NCBI RefSeq assembly: GCF_001458775.1
Contig: NZ_CZPZ01000034.1
Coordinates: forward strand, 110,195 to 174,194
DNA length: 64,000 nucleotides
DNA from: Candidatus Nitrospira nitrificans
Lineage (GTDB): Bacteria; Nitrospirota; Nitrospiria; Nitrospirales; Nitrospiraceae
Reading direction: 5' to 3'
Below are positions 8,526-16,645 of the stretch, piece by piece. The notes beneath the pieces were generated by a model, which worked only from the letters and a program-made list of their open reading frames with translations, was not told the origin of the DNA and searched no databases. Made by a program: the position numbers and the translations under genes. Position 1 is the stretch's first letter. Each line of letters starts with the position of its first letter.

Positions 8526-9017
8526 GGGTAACCTCCTACGAATTAAAGATTAAGTTGAATTCAAAAATGTCCCTACTCCTTACTGTGCGCAGTAAATATC
8601 GGGCGCTCTCTTCTTTTGTCGAAGCACGTTCTGCGCCACATGCGTCCGGGACGAAGCGCCTGGTATTTCAATAGCCTAGACGTACGTTTCGGAGCTGGTC
8701 GGCCAGTCTGTATCTAAATGGATTCCACAATGGATCGGATTCGATTCGGAAGAGGCCGGCAGATCTGACCGGAGGAATGACTTGGCGATTGAGTAAACTC
8801 TGAGCAGACGGTTAGGTTATTGCGCGGAACAAGGATGGTCTTATGCCATGTCGGGCAGATGTGCGGATATCGTCACGCCCTTCCGATAGATGATTGCACA
8901 TGAATAACGGAGGGTATGGTGATGCGCCGGTTTGTTAGTCCGTGCTTTGAGTCTTGCCCCCTTCATCGTCTTTTACATGGCTAACGGCATTAGGAAAGTG
9001 CGGAATCCCGGGAAGAC
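8526..9017. other. gene-free stretch
   Basis: About 490 bp with no ORF showing codon structure, SD or known motif on either strand. It holds the upstream region of the 592-aa gene (AT-rich, 8535-8570) and the 3' side of the DUF2442 gene. No clear terminator seen. Confidence 0.5.
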
Positions 9018-9368
9018 TCATGCTTTGTTCTTTGGGCGGCGTTTGACGGGAGCTGAAGGCAGACTGCTTTTCGATTGTGTGCTGGGTCCGGTCTTCGCTT
9101 GTCGACAAGCACGTGTTGTCGGGCGCGACGGTTTTGACGGGAGCGGAAAACATCTGACGGACTCGACGGCGAGATCGATGCCGAGATCCGGCCAATGCAG
9201 GAAGTCGGGGTTCGGTTGTTCGACTCTCATGATCTTTGATACGGAGGCGTCTAAAAACCGAGGGAATTCTCTGAATGAAATAAAGAGCTCGCTGTCTCTG
9301 GTGCACAGCCAGAGTCCATGTTTGGAGATGTTGGTCACTTCAACACATGCGATATTCTTGTCGCGCAT
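9018..9368 (-). CDS. DUF2442 domain protein
   Basis: A 116-residue protein whose first 80 residues fit DUF2442: VTNISKHGLWLCTRDSELFI, then FREFPRFLDASVSKI and WPDLGIDLAVESV. DUF2442 proteins are small and often paired with DUF4160 in putative toxin-antitoxin-like units; no DUF4160 gene is seen beside this one. The C-terminal 35 residues are basic and low in complexity, not part of the domain. No SD is evident before the ATG. A second, more distant DUF2442 gene lies at 25971-26315. Confidence 0.75.
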   Translation of the reverse strand: MRDKNIACVEVTNISKHGLWLCTRDSELFISFREFPRFLDASVSKIMRVEQPNPDFLHWPDLGIDLAVESVRCFPLPSKPSRPTTRACRQAKTGPSTQSKSSLPSAPVKRRPKNKA

Positions 9369-9451
9369 GATGAGTTTCGTCTGAATGCTTTGAGATGAAC
9401 GCTTCTCCTCTTGCCGTGGGCGAGTAGACCAATGAATGACGCGCTTCCTCT

Positions 9452-10042
9452 CTATCCTGTTTTTGAGAAACCTTCGCTTCGAAGAATCTCCGCCACGTTC
9501 TGTTCATTGACAAACACGTCGGCCAGCAGGCGGTTGTAGACATCTCGGCCGTGCGGCTCGATACGAATCGCGCCGCTGCGCAGCAACTCTTCCAGCCGCT
9601 GCTTGGCCGCCGGGCCTTGCAGTTCGCTCAACTCGGGCGTGTCGATGCCGCGAAGTCTGATCCGCTCGCCTCCGACTCGAATCGTATCACCGTCGACTAC
9701 GCGCATTTGTAATGTGCTCAGCACCTTCATCTCGTGCCGCGACCGGGCTCGAAGCGTAGAAAGCCGAGACGGCTTATGCGAGGACTCTAATTTGTAGCGG
9801 CCTTTTGGATAGCGCTGTGGTCTGCTGTCCGGCGGACGTGGGTGGCGCCGTTGTTTGTACGTGGGAAGGCGATTCGATGGTTCATCATTCGGTGATGGAT
9901 ACCAACAACGGTCGCACTGAGGTTCCAGGGTTGAGCCGAGGTCGGACTTCTGTATGCGTTGGGCATGGGCGTCGAGTGACGGGATTTGCCACATTATGAA
10001 TATGATCAACCAGGCTGTAATCATGCGTCGGCGCGGTTTCAT
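9452..10042 (-). CDS. secreted thermonuclease-family (SNase-like) nuclease
   Basis: A 196-residue protein. Starting at ATG 10042 gives a signal peptide (MKPRRRMITAWLIIFIMWQI, cleavage near DAHA); the frame stays open to a GTG at 10195 but that extension is Cys/Arg-rich and lies in repeat DNA. After a basic, Pro-rich linker, the last 85 residues are an SNase domain: VVDGDTIRVGGERIRLRGIDTPE (metal-binding Asp, Arg35- and Glu43-like residues) and RDVYNRLLADVFV (Arg87-like). It should be a Ca2+-dependent DNA/RNA endonuclease acting outside the cytoplasm. The usual C-terminal extension is short. Confidence 0.82.
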   Translation of the reverse strand: MKPRRRMITAWLIIFIMWQIPSLDAHAQRIQKSDLGSTLEPQCDRCWYPSPNDEPSNRLPTYKQRRHPRPPDSRPQRYPKGRYKLESSHKPSRLSTLRARSRHEMKVLSTLQMRVVDGDTIRVGGERIRLRGIDTPELSELQGPAAKQRLEELLRSGAIRIEPHGRDVYNRLLADVFVNEQNVAEILRSEGFSKTG

Positions 10043-10126
10043 GGTTTGTCTGTGTACGCAGGTGTCGTGCCAGATTTCGATTGATTGACAATGTTCGAAA
10101 CCGCATGCTGAAATTGGTTCGCATCT

Positions 10127-10202
10127 CGTCGTTCGTGAAACGTATCTCGTTGAGGAGTATCCACATCTTGCGAGATACGAACGACGCTTCTTCACGCTTC
10201 AC
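10127..10202. repeat. intergenic inverted repeat plus arm of a flanking repeat
   Basis: Arms 10127-10149 and 10171-10186 (CGAGATACGAACGACG type, with a 7-base bulge in the left arm) form a long hairpin. Directly after it, CTTCACGCTTCAC (10190-10202) is the exact reverse complement of 10452-10464, so the next small gene is bracketed by a 13-bp inverted repeat. Similar words recur at 15072-15087 (GCTTCACGCTTCACGC), suggesting a dispersed extragenic repeat family. Confidence 0.65.
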
Positions 10203-10216
10203 GGAGGTTGAATGTC

Positions 10217-10447
10217 ATGGATATGATGGGACGGGTGGGGCTGGTAGAAATTCCGGTATTGATCGCCCCGGATCAAAAAGCTTGGATGGACCGCATGATC
10301 AAGGAAGGGAAAATCGCCATTCCACCCGGAGGCACATTGGAAAAAGGGTCGCTCTATTCCATGTTTATCCGCATGTTGCTCCATAACGCAATGGAGGAAC
10401 AGAAGCGGCAAGAGGCACTGGAGGCGGACGACGAGGATGATGAGTAG
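10217..10447 (+). CDS. small hypothetical protein with acidic tail
   Basis: 76 residues from the ATG at 10217, which has GGAGG 9 nt upstream; the in-frame TTG at 10208 abuts the SD and is unlikely. The protein starts MDMMGRVGLVEIPVLIAP, has a helical middle and ends in an acidic tail (EALEADDEDDE). It has no membrane segment and no family I recognise. It is bracketed by the 13-bp inverted repeat noted at 10190-10202 and 10452-10464. Confidence 0.6.
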   Translation: MDMMGRVGLVEIPVLIAPDQKAWMDRMIKEGKIAIPPGGTLEKGSLYSMFIRMLLHNAMEEQKRQEALEADDEDDE

Positions 10448-10451
10448 GGAT

Positions 10452-10618
10452 GTGAAGCGTGAAGCCCCCTCCGACTCAGCCCGCATCGAAGAGTCTGCGA
10501 GGTGGGCGAGGCCCTCGGCTTCGCCGCGAGGCGAGCGAGCGTATCTCGGGAAGCGAAGGAACTCTCAGGTGTGTACTGTATCTAAATAGATAATTGTGTA
10601 TCTTACTCGATACGAGCG
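10452..10618. repeat. right arm of flanking inverted repeat and AT-rich hairpin
   Basis: GTGAAGCGTGAAG (10452-10464) is the exact partner of 10190-10202. Further on, TATCTAAATAGATA forms a short AT hairpin and TCGATACGAGCGACG resembles the CGAGATACGAACGACG word found upstream. No gene seen here. Confidence 0.55.
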
Positions 10619-10624
10619 ACGCGA

Positions 10625-11908
10625 TCAGAGTCTCTTGAACGCCGCATGCGCCGCGCGGACGGTCTTCTCGATGTCCTGTGCGCTGTGTGCAGTGGAGAGG
10701 AAGGCAGCCTCGAACTGAGAAGGGGCGAGATAGACGCCCTGCTCCAGCATGTGGTGAAAAAACCGGCCGTACCGCTTCGTGTCGGACTGTTTGGCCGTGT
10801 TCCAATCGACGACAGGTCCAGGAGTGAAGAAGGTCGTCAACATCGACCCGATTCGGGTTTGCGTTACGGGAATTCCAGCCTTTTTCGCGGCCTCACCGAT
10901 GCCTTTGGCTAGCGCGGCTGATCGTTCGTCGAGTTTCTTGTACACCCCCTTTGCCCGCAACTGTTTGAGAGTGGCGAGTCCCGCGGTCACTGCCAGCGGG
11001 TTCCCGGAGAGAGTCCCGGCTTGATAGACCGGCCCGACCGGCGCGATGAGGTCCATGATCTCCTTCCGACCGCCATAGGCACCCACCGGCAATCCACCGC
11101 CGATAATTTTCCCCAGTACGGTCAGATCCGGCTTGATGCCGTAGAGGGCCTGCGCGCCTCCGTAGTTCACCCGGAATCCCGAGATGACTTCATCGAAAAT
11201 CAGCAAGATGTTGTGGTCAGTGGTCAGTTGCCGCAGTGCCGCGAGGAAGTCCGGAGCAGGAGGAACGACGCCCATATTTCCGGCGATCGGCTCGACGATA
11301 ATGCAGGCAAGCTGATCTCGGTGGGTCTTGATCATCTGCTGGATCGTCCGAATGTCATTATAGGGCGCGGTCAGGGTATGTTTGGCGAAGTCGTCCGGCA
11401 CGCCCGGTGAATCCGGAATCCCTAAGGTGGCCAATCCCGATCCGGCTTTTGCCAACAGGTAATCGCTATGTCCGTGGTAACACCCTTCGAATTTCATGAT
11501 GCCGGTCCGCTTGGTGAATCCGCGGGCGACCCGGATCGCGCTCATGACCGCTTCCGTTCCGGAACTGACCAGCCTGAGCTTCTCCATTGATGGAAAGGCG
11601 TTGCGAATCTCTCTGGCCAGTGACACTTCCAATTCCGTGGGCGCTCCGTAACTCGTGCCTTGTCCGGCCGCCTTCTTGATCGATGCGATGACGGCCGAAT
11701 GGGCATGTCCCAGAATCATCGGCCCCCAGGACAGCACGTAATCAATGTAGGCGTTCTTGTCCACATCGTAGAGGCGCGATCCCTTGGCGCGCGCGATGAA
11801 ACGTGGCTGCCCGCCGACCGAGCGAAAGGCTCGAACGGGGCTGTTGACGCCACCGGGAATGAGTTGCTGAGCCTCGACGAAAAGCTTGGCAGAGCGGGAT
11901 GTTTTCAT
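10625..11908 (-). CDS. hemL: glutamate-1-semialdehyde 2,1-aminomutase
   Basis: 427 residues from ATG 11908, the normal HemL length; the frame stays open further upstream but [20 protein letters not shown] is the family's usual start. The enzyme converts glutamate-1-semialdehyde to 5-aminolevulinate, the C5-pathway step of tetrapyrrole synthesis, in the cytoplasm. Signatures include [40 protein letters not shown] and [16 protein letters not shown] with the PLP-binding Lys. No other hem genes are adjacent. The SD is weak. Confidence 0.96.
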   Translation of the reverse strand: MKTSRSAKLFVEAQQLIPGGVNSPVRAFRSVGGQPRFIARAKGSRLYDVDKNAYIDYVLSWGPMILGHAHSAVIASIKKAAGQGTSYGAPTELEVSLAREIRNAFPSMEKLRLVSSGTEAVMSAIRVARGFTKRTGIMKFEGCYHGHSDYLLAKAGSGLATLGIPDSPGVPDDFAKHTLTAPYNDIRTIQQMIKTHRDQLACIIVEPIAGNMGVVPPAPDFLAALRQLTTDHNILLIFDEVISGFRVNYGGAQALYGIKPDLTVLGKIIGGGLPVGAYGGRKEIMDLIAPVGPVYQAGTLSGNPLAVTAGLATLKQLRAKGVYKKLDERSAALAKGIGEAAKKAGIPVTQTRIGSMLTTFFTPGPVVDWNTAKQSDTKRYGRFFHHMLEQGVYLAPSQFEAAFLSTAHSAQDIEKTVRAAHAAFKRL

Positions 11909-12161
11909 AACGGCGGCGCACCCTATCATGCAAGGCGAGAGCCGGTCAAGAAACGCATTGTTGCGCGATCCGTTCGGAGGCGCGCTGTGAGCGGTCAAAA
12001 AATGTTGTAAGGGATACAGGATCCATCGATACCGATACGGCGACAGGCTGAGGTTCGACCGGAAGTTCAAATTTTTACTTTGTTTTCGTCCTGGCTTCCG
12101 TTTTTCCGTGACGGCGCGATTCTTGCTGTATTTTCAGACTAGCGGAAAAGCGAGACGGATT

Positions 12162-12437
12162 ATGCAAGTCATCTGCTCATGGTGCCGTGGAGAAGGTCGG
12201 GTAGGATTCGTCGGCGAAAAGGCTCCCCTTGGAGATCGTCGAGAGACGCATAGTATCTGCCTTGAGCATTTGCAAGCGGTACAAGCCGGATGGACCGCCT
12301 GTCAACGAGACACAGGTCTCTCTGGTGTTTCCGTCGACATGGCGAAGGCGCATCCATCTCGTATTCGACGGGCGGTGCGATCGGTCATGCGGTTATGTGT
12401 CGGCTTAAGAGGTTTGGCTCGAAAGACTCGCGGGTAG
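12162..12437 (+). CDS. small CxxC protein, function unknown
   Basis: 91 residues from ATG 12162 (start MQVICSWCRGEGRVGF); the frame remains open 18 codons upstream. The N-terminal CxxC plus later SICLEH could form a single zinc site (C-x2-C, C-x2-H). The C-terminus is basic. Small proteins with this start are common in Nitrospira-type genomes as far as I recall. No known function. Confidence 0.55.
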   Translation: MQVICSWCRGEGRVGFVGEKAPLGDRRETHSICLEHLQAVQAGWTACQRDTGLSGVSVDMAKAHPSRIRRAVRSVMRLCVGLRGLARKTRG

Positions 12438-12481
12438 TTTCTTCTCGCCGTGTGGCCTATCTCAGCTCAGCGTGGAAGATT

Positions 12482-13030
12482 TTATTTCTTAGCCCGCTTG
12501 GGCGAGCGTTTGGGGCCGGGCTGCGTCTTGGGTCTTTTTGATTCGGTAGGAGAGAATTCCTTCAAGTGCCAGTGTGTCCGTTTCGATTTGTTGTGTTCCG
12601 TCACCGCAAAACACACGTGGAATGGGGCGCACCGACCCTCAGCCGTTTGTCCCTTGCTCCAAGCTTCGCCGGCGTCGCTGAGGATTTCCAATAGTGTCTC
12701 GTACTCTTCCTCATCCAGGGGAAGCACGGCTTCGGCGTCATGAATGAGCAAGATGTACCCTTTGGCTTGAAGCCATTCGAAGTCGGCCAAACACTCTTCA
12801 AGCGCGTCCCAGTTATGTCCGAAGTAGTCCGGAAAGGCGAGCGCCCGCGCGAACTCGCCGAAGAGATCCGAAGGAGTTCGGCATTTCTTTCCTTGGATGG
12901 TCCGCAGGGCAAACCCCGGCGGCGTTTTCACCAGCGCTGCGGTGGTGGTCCCCCGAGGGACGACAAGAAGGGCCGACCAGGGAGGTGTGGCATTGCAAAG
13001 GTGAGCCTGTAACGTAGGGGTTCCCGCCAT
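12482..13030 (-). CDS. barstar-family RNase inhibitor
   Basis: 182 residues from ATG 13030. The middle shows the barstar fold signature: LFGEFARALAFPDYFGHNWDALEE CLADF-type spacing (split here), with the FPDYFGHNWDALEECL helix that fills the RNase active site in barstar, including the acidic residue after the Trp. It is longer than classical barstar (about 90 aa), with an N-terminal extension and a Lys/Arg/Pro-rich tail of about 25 residues. It starts 28 bp after the RNase gene on the same strand, so the two form a toxin-immunity operon. Confidence 0.85.
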   Translation of the reverse strand: MAGTPTLQAHLCNATPPWSALLVVPRGTTTAALVKTPPGFALRTIQGKKCRTPSDLFGEFARALAFPDYFGHNWDALEECLADFEWLQAKGYILLIHDAEAVLPLDEEEYETLLEILSDAGEAWSKGQTAEGRCAPFHVCFAVTEHNKSKRTHWHLKEFSPTESKRPKTQPGPKRSPKRAKK

Positions 13031-13058
13031 AGGAATGTTCGTTTGTTTAAGATGTTCG

Positions 13059-13490
13059 TCAGTTAAGAGGGACAAACGTTCGGTAGTGATCTCCGGTGTA
13101 ATAGGCTTTCCCGGTCCGCCGCTCGATAACGATGCGTTCGGCATCGCGTCCGCGGCCTCGGATCTTGGGATTGACATCATACTCCCGATAGAAGCCTCGT
13201 GGAAGACGTCGTTCTCGGTTTTGGAAATCACGTCCCCCGACGTAGCCAGGCAGCGGTATCCCACCTCGCTTTTCGAGCTGCGTGAGCAGATCGGAGGCTT
13301 TCCGGGGAGGTGTTGTGGGCGAGGACAGCCGCTCGATTTGACCCGGCTGGCTGATGCCGGTGTCGGCATTCAGAGGCCCGTCGCCGAAGTCGGCGGCGGT
13401 GGTCGAGACTACGGACAATAGGCTGAACGCGCCCAGCAGGCCGATGAGAAAACCGATGCGCTGAATCCGTCTCCGCTGAAGGGTGAACAC
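13059..13490 (-). CDS. secreted barnase-type guanyl-specific ribonuclease
   Basis: 143 residues from GTG 13490, preceded by AAGGAAGAAGAG, which gives a proper signal or anchor segment (MFTLQRRRIQRIGFLIGLLG then AFSLLSVVSTTAA). Upstream in-frame ATGs at 13574 and 13538 would give a buried membrane segment. The C-terminal half is a microbial RNase domain (N1/barnase): FQNRERRLP, then YREYDV with the catalytic Glu, RGRDAERIVI with both catalytic Arg, and YYTGDHYRTF with the catalytic His. All key residues are present, so it should be active. Barstar follows 28 bp downstream. Confidence 0.88.
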   Translation of the reverse strand: MFTLQRRRIQRIGFLIGLLGAFSLLSVVSTTAADFGDGPLNADTGISQPGQIERLSSPTTPPRKASDLLTQLEKRGGIPLPGYVGGRDFQNRERRLPRGFYREYDVNPKIRGRGRDAERIVIERRTGKAYYTGDHYRTFVPLN

Positions 13491-13719
13491 AGGCTCTTCT
13501 TCCTTGCAAGACGTCGATCCGAAGAGCGACCGTAGCATTCTCGTTTCGAGAAGGTCAAACAACGGAGGCGCCATCACTTCGTTACCTGGATGTCTCGCGT
13601 CCCGTTTGCTAGAATGAGGCGGCTGAAGCGCATATCTGAAAAACACAGGGTGTCGGATGTGCGTCTAGGCGCCTTCGTGCGGAACCGATGTATGTATATG
13701 AGGTCCACCGGTTAGACAC

Positions 13720-14283
13720 GTGATTTCTTTACCCAAGTGCCTTGTCCACTCCCTTGTCGCTCTGACTGTCCTGACTCTCGCTGTCTCTTCACACGCACAA
13801 CTGAGTCCGAGCGGTTCGATGAGGCGGTCTCCGGTGGAAGTCGTGAAACGGTATGTGCTGTTGGACCAGAAGGGCGCTCGTTTAGACACTTCCTCCTTCG
13901 ACACCGTGAGCCCCTATATCGATTGGACAGAAGAGCCGGCATGGGGTCGCGTCGTGGTCATCCAGGAAGCAACTGTCCCGGAGGACTATCGAAAATGGGA
14001 GATTCTCAATAATCTGGAGGTGATTATCCCCGTCACCTTTCATGTGCGGGGGGCCGTCTATTTAGAAACCGCCACCTTCGTTCCCGAGGACACGACGGAA
14101 GAGGTTCGTTTCCACGTAAAGGTCGTGCGGAACTACTGGCGCATCGTTTCGCCGGTCCTCCCTCCTCACGTCGGCCTCAAACGGATGGTGAGTTTTGCGC
14201 GAGAGGCGGAAACCCATGAACAGGATGCCGCACAACGGATCCTGCTCGCTGCCCTCATTGACTCCTTACGAAAGGCGAAGTAA
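13720..14283 (+). CDS. secreted hypothetical protein
   Basis: 187 residues starting at GTG 13720, with a signal peptide (core LVALTVLTLAVSSHA, cleavage after SHAQ). The mature part looks like a small alpha+beta NTF2/lipoprotein-like fold (VEVVKRYVLLDQKGARLD; FHVKVVRNYWRIVSP), but I name no family. Its stop overlaps the phosphatase start (TAATG), so it is the first gene of an operon with the phosphatase and the two M16 peptidases. Confidence 0.7.
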   Translation: MISLPKCLVHSLVALTVLTLAVSSHAQLSPSGSMRRSPVEVVKRYVLLDQKGARLDTSSFDTVSPYIDWTEEPAWGRVVVIQEATVPEDYRKWEILNNLEVIIPVTFHVRGAVYLETATFVPEDTTEEVRFHVKVVRNYWRIVSPVLPPHVGLKRMVSFAREAETHEQDAAQRILLAALIDSLRKAK

Positions 14284-14930
14284 TGGCTAAGACCCCCGTG
14301 GATTTGATGATTTTCGACTTGGACGGTACGTTGATCGAGTCGAAGTGGGACATCGCGCAATCCGTCAACTTCACCCTTGCCGCACTGGGATTACCCGAGC
14401 GCCCCATTGAAGACATTTTCGGTTTTGTCGGGGATGGGGTGAAGCGGTTGCTGCGTCTGGCGGTCGGGGAGGGAAATCAGACCAAGTTTGAAGAAGCGCT
14501 GAAAGTCTTTCGAGGCCATTATCTCGAACATTGTCTGGATCGGACGAGCTTCTACCCCGGCATTGAGCCGATGCTGCAACATTTTTCCCACAAAGACAAA
14601 ACGATTGCGACCAACAAATCGATCGAATATACCCGTGTGATCCTGAACGGGTTGGGTCCGCAGCATTTCCTGCACATGGTCGGCGGAGACAACGGGTTCG
14701 GACTCAAACCGGAACCAGGAATGTTATTGCACCTCATGGAAACCGTGGGCGCGCCGAAAGAAAGGACGATCCTTGTCGGGGACAGCACGAACGATATCAA
14801 CGGAGGACATAACGCCGGCATCCGTGTCTGCGCCGTCGGATATGGCATGGGCAATCGCTCGAAGATGGAAGCCTGTCAGCCCGATTGGTTCATCGAAAGG
14901 CCGGAACAACTCATGGAGCTGTTTATATGA
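14283..14930 (+). CDS. gph: HAD-family phosphoglycolate phosphatase-type hydrolase
   Basis: 215 residues. Motif I FDLDGTLIES (nucleophile Asp and acid/base Asp), a helical cap (QSVNFTLAALGLP, GFVGDGVKRLL), motif II in IATNKS, motif III Lys in GLKPEPG, and motif IV GDSTNDI are all present. The closest kin are phosphoglycolate phosphatases, which salvage 2-phosphoglycolate from DNA repair or photorespiration-type side reactions. TAATG overlap with the previous gene and ATGA contact with the next possible start suggest translational coupling. Substrate is an inference. Confidence 0.85.
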   Translation: MAKTPVDLMIFDLDGTLIESKWDIAQSVNFTLAALGLPERPIEDIFGFVGDGVKRLLRLAVGEGNQTKFEEALKVFRGHYLEHCLDRTSFYPGIEPMLQHFSHKDKTIATNKSIEYTRVILNGLGPQHFLHMVGGDNGFGLKPEPGMLLHLMETVGAPKERTILVGDSTNDINGGHNAGIRVCAVGYGMGNRSKMEACQPDWFIERPEQLMELFI

Positions 14931-15025
14931 CAATTCACCCGTCTCTGGCATCTCATGAAGCGCATCCCGCTCAAGAGTTTCATGTTGCAAGTTTCAGGTT
15001 TCAAGCTATTGAAGGAACCCCGAAC

Positions 15026-16645
15026 ATGAAACAAGAAACATGGAACTCGAAACTGGCGGGTACGCGTCGAACAAGGCTTCACGCTTCACGCATTACGCTC
15101 TGTTCGCTTGTCATGACCCTCGGTCTCGTCTTACACGTCAACGCGCTGTCGGCAGCGTCGCCGAGTCTTGCGGAACGGGTGGTCGAGCATCGCTTGGCCA
15201 ATGGGCTGACCGTTCTCATGGTCGAACGCCATCAGACGCCTGTCGTGTCCATCAATATCACTTTCGCGGTGGGCGGGATCAATGAGCAGGTCGGGCAAAC
15301 CGGACTCGCGCATCTCTATGAGCACATGGCCTTTAAAGGCACACGTACGGTCGGCACGACCGACTACGAGAAAGAAAAGCCGATATTGGACGAACTGGCG
15401 CTGGTCGGGACAGAGCTCGACCAACGTCAGCGTGACATGGCCGCCAAAGGGAGTCATGCGACGGCTGAAGAGCGAGCGACGATCGAGTCGCTTCAAAAGC
15501 GCTTCTTGGATCTACAGGCTCAGGCCGCTCAATATGTCATCGGGAATGAAATGGCCTTGTTGTATCAGCGGCACGGCGGCGTGGGACTGAACGCATCGAC
15601 GGGGAAAGATCTGACGCGGTACATGATCAGTCTGCCGTCCAATCGGCTGCCCTTGTGGGCGGCGATCGAATCGGATCGGATGGCCAACCCCGTGTTGCGC
15701 GAGTTCTATAAGGAACGCGGTGTCGTGATGGAAGAACGGCGGCTTCGGAACGACGACAGCCCGAATGGCCTGTTGTTCGAGACGTTCACATCAGCGGCGT
15801 TTCGAGCCCATAGTTACGGGGTTCCGACGATTGGGTGGGGATCAGACATTCTCTCGTTGACGCCTGTCGCCACGGAGGCCTTCTTCAAGACCCACTACGG
15901 TCCGAATCGCGCCACGATTGCCCTGGTCGGTGATATCGATCCGAAAAAAACGATTGCCTTGATCGAACAGACGTTTGGAAAGATCCCTGCCGCGCCGCCA
16001 TCACCGCCTTTGGTGACGGTCGAGCCGGAGCAGCGAGGCGAGCGCCGCGTCGAAGTCGAGTTCGATGCGGAACCGGCTCTTGTCATCGGTTATCACAAGC
16101 CGACTGTGGACCATCCGGATGACGATGTGTTTGACGTGATCGATGCCGTGCTGAGCGATGGACTGACGTCGCGCTTGCATCAAAGGCTGGTACGGGAGAA
16201 GCGGCTGGCCGCCTCGGTCGGGTCGGATGGGAACCATCCGGGGGTGCGGGCGCCGAATCTCTTCGTCGTGACGGCGACTCCCTTGGCCCCTCATACGACG
16301 GCGGAGGTCGAAACCGCCATCTATGAGGAGATTGAACGACTCAAACGTGAACCGGTCTCTGCTCAGGAGCTTGAAAAGGTGCTCAATAATCTGGACGCCG
16401 ACTTGGTGCGAGGCCTGCGGTCGAACAGCGGTCTTGCTTCTCAACTGGCCTTGTATCAGGCGGTGGCCGGTGGTTGGCGCTACATCCTCACGTCACGTGA
16501 CCAAGTCGCGAAGGTCACGGCCGCCGATGTGCAGCGAGTCGCGGCACAGTACTTTACCAAGTCGAATCGTACCGTCGCCGTCTTGGTGAAGAAGGGGAAC
16601 CCGAAGGCTATTGTGGCCATGCCCGTTAATGAGGTGAAGCCATGA
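15026..16645 (+). CDS. M16-family zinc peptidase, catalytic subunit
   Basis: 539 residues from ATG 15026, preceded by GAAGGA with 9 nt spacing and followed by a signal peptide (core TLCSLVMTLGLVLHVNALSA). An in-frame ATG at 14927 overlapping the phosphatase stop is an alternative. The inverted zinc motif HLYEH (H96, E99, H100) is intact, as in pitrilysin-type peptidases, and is followed by two alpha/beta M16 domains. It should act in the periplasm. The next gene codes the inactive partner, as in PqqL/YmxG-type or mitochondrial MPP-type pairs. The 5' end contains repeat-like DNA (GCTTCACGCTTCACGC), so the N-terminus may be recently altered. Confidence 0.9.
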   Translation: MKQETWNSKLAGTRRTRLHASRITLCSLVMTLGLVLHVNALSAASPSLAERVVEHRLANGLTVLMVERHQTPVVSINITFAVGGINEQVGQTGLAHLYEHMAFKGTRTVGTTDYEKEKPILDELALVGTELDQRQRDMAAKGSHATAEERATIESLQKRFLDLQAQAAQYVIGNEMALLYQRHGGVGLNASTGKDLTRYMISLPSNRLPLWAAIESDRMANPVLREFYKERGVVMEERRLRNDDSPNGLLFETFTSAAFRAHSYGVPTIGWGSDILSLTPVATEAFFKTHYGPNRATIALVGDIDPKKTIALIEQTFGKIPAAPPSPPLVTVEPEQRGERRVEVEFDAEPALVIGYHKPTVDHPDDDVFDVIDAVLSDGLTSRLHQRLVREKRLAASVGSDGNHPGVRAPNLFVVTATPLAPHTTAEVETAIYEEIERLKREPVSAQELEKVLNNLDADLVRGLRSNSGLASQLALYQAVAGGWRYILTSRDQVAKVTAADVQRVAAQYFTKSNRTVAVLVKKGNPKAIVAMPVNEVKP

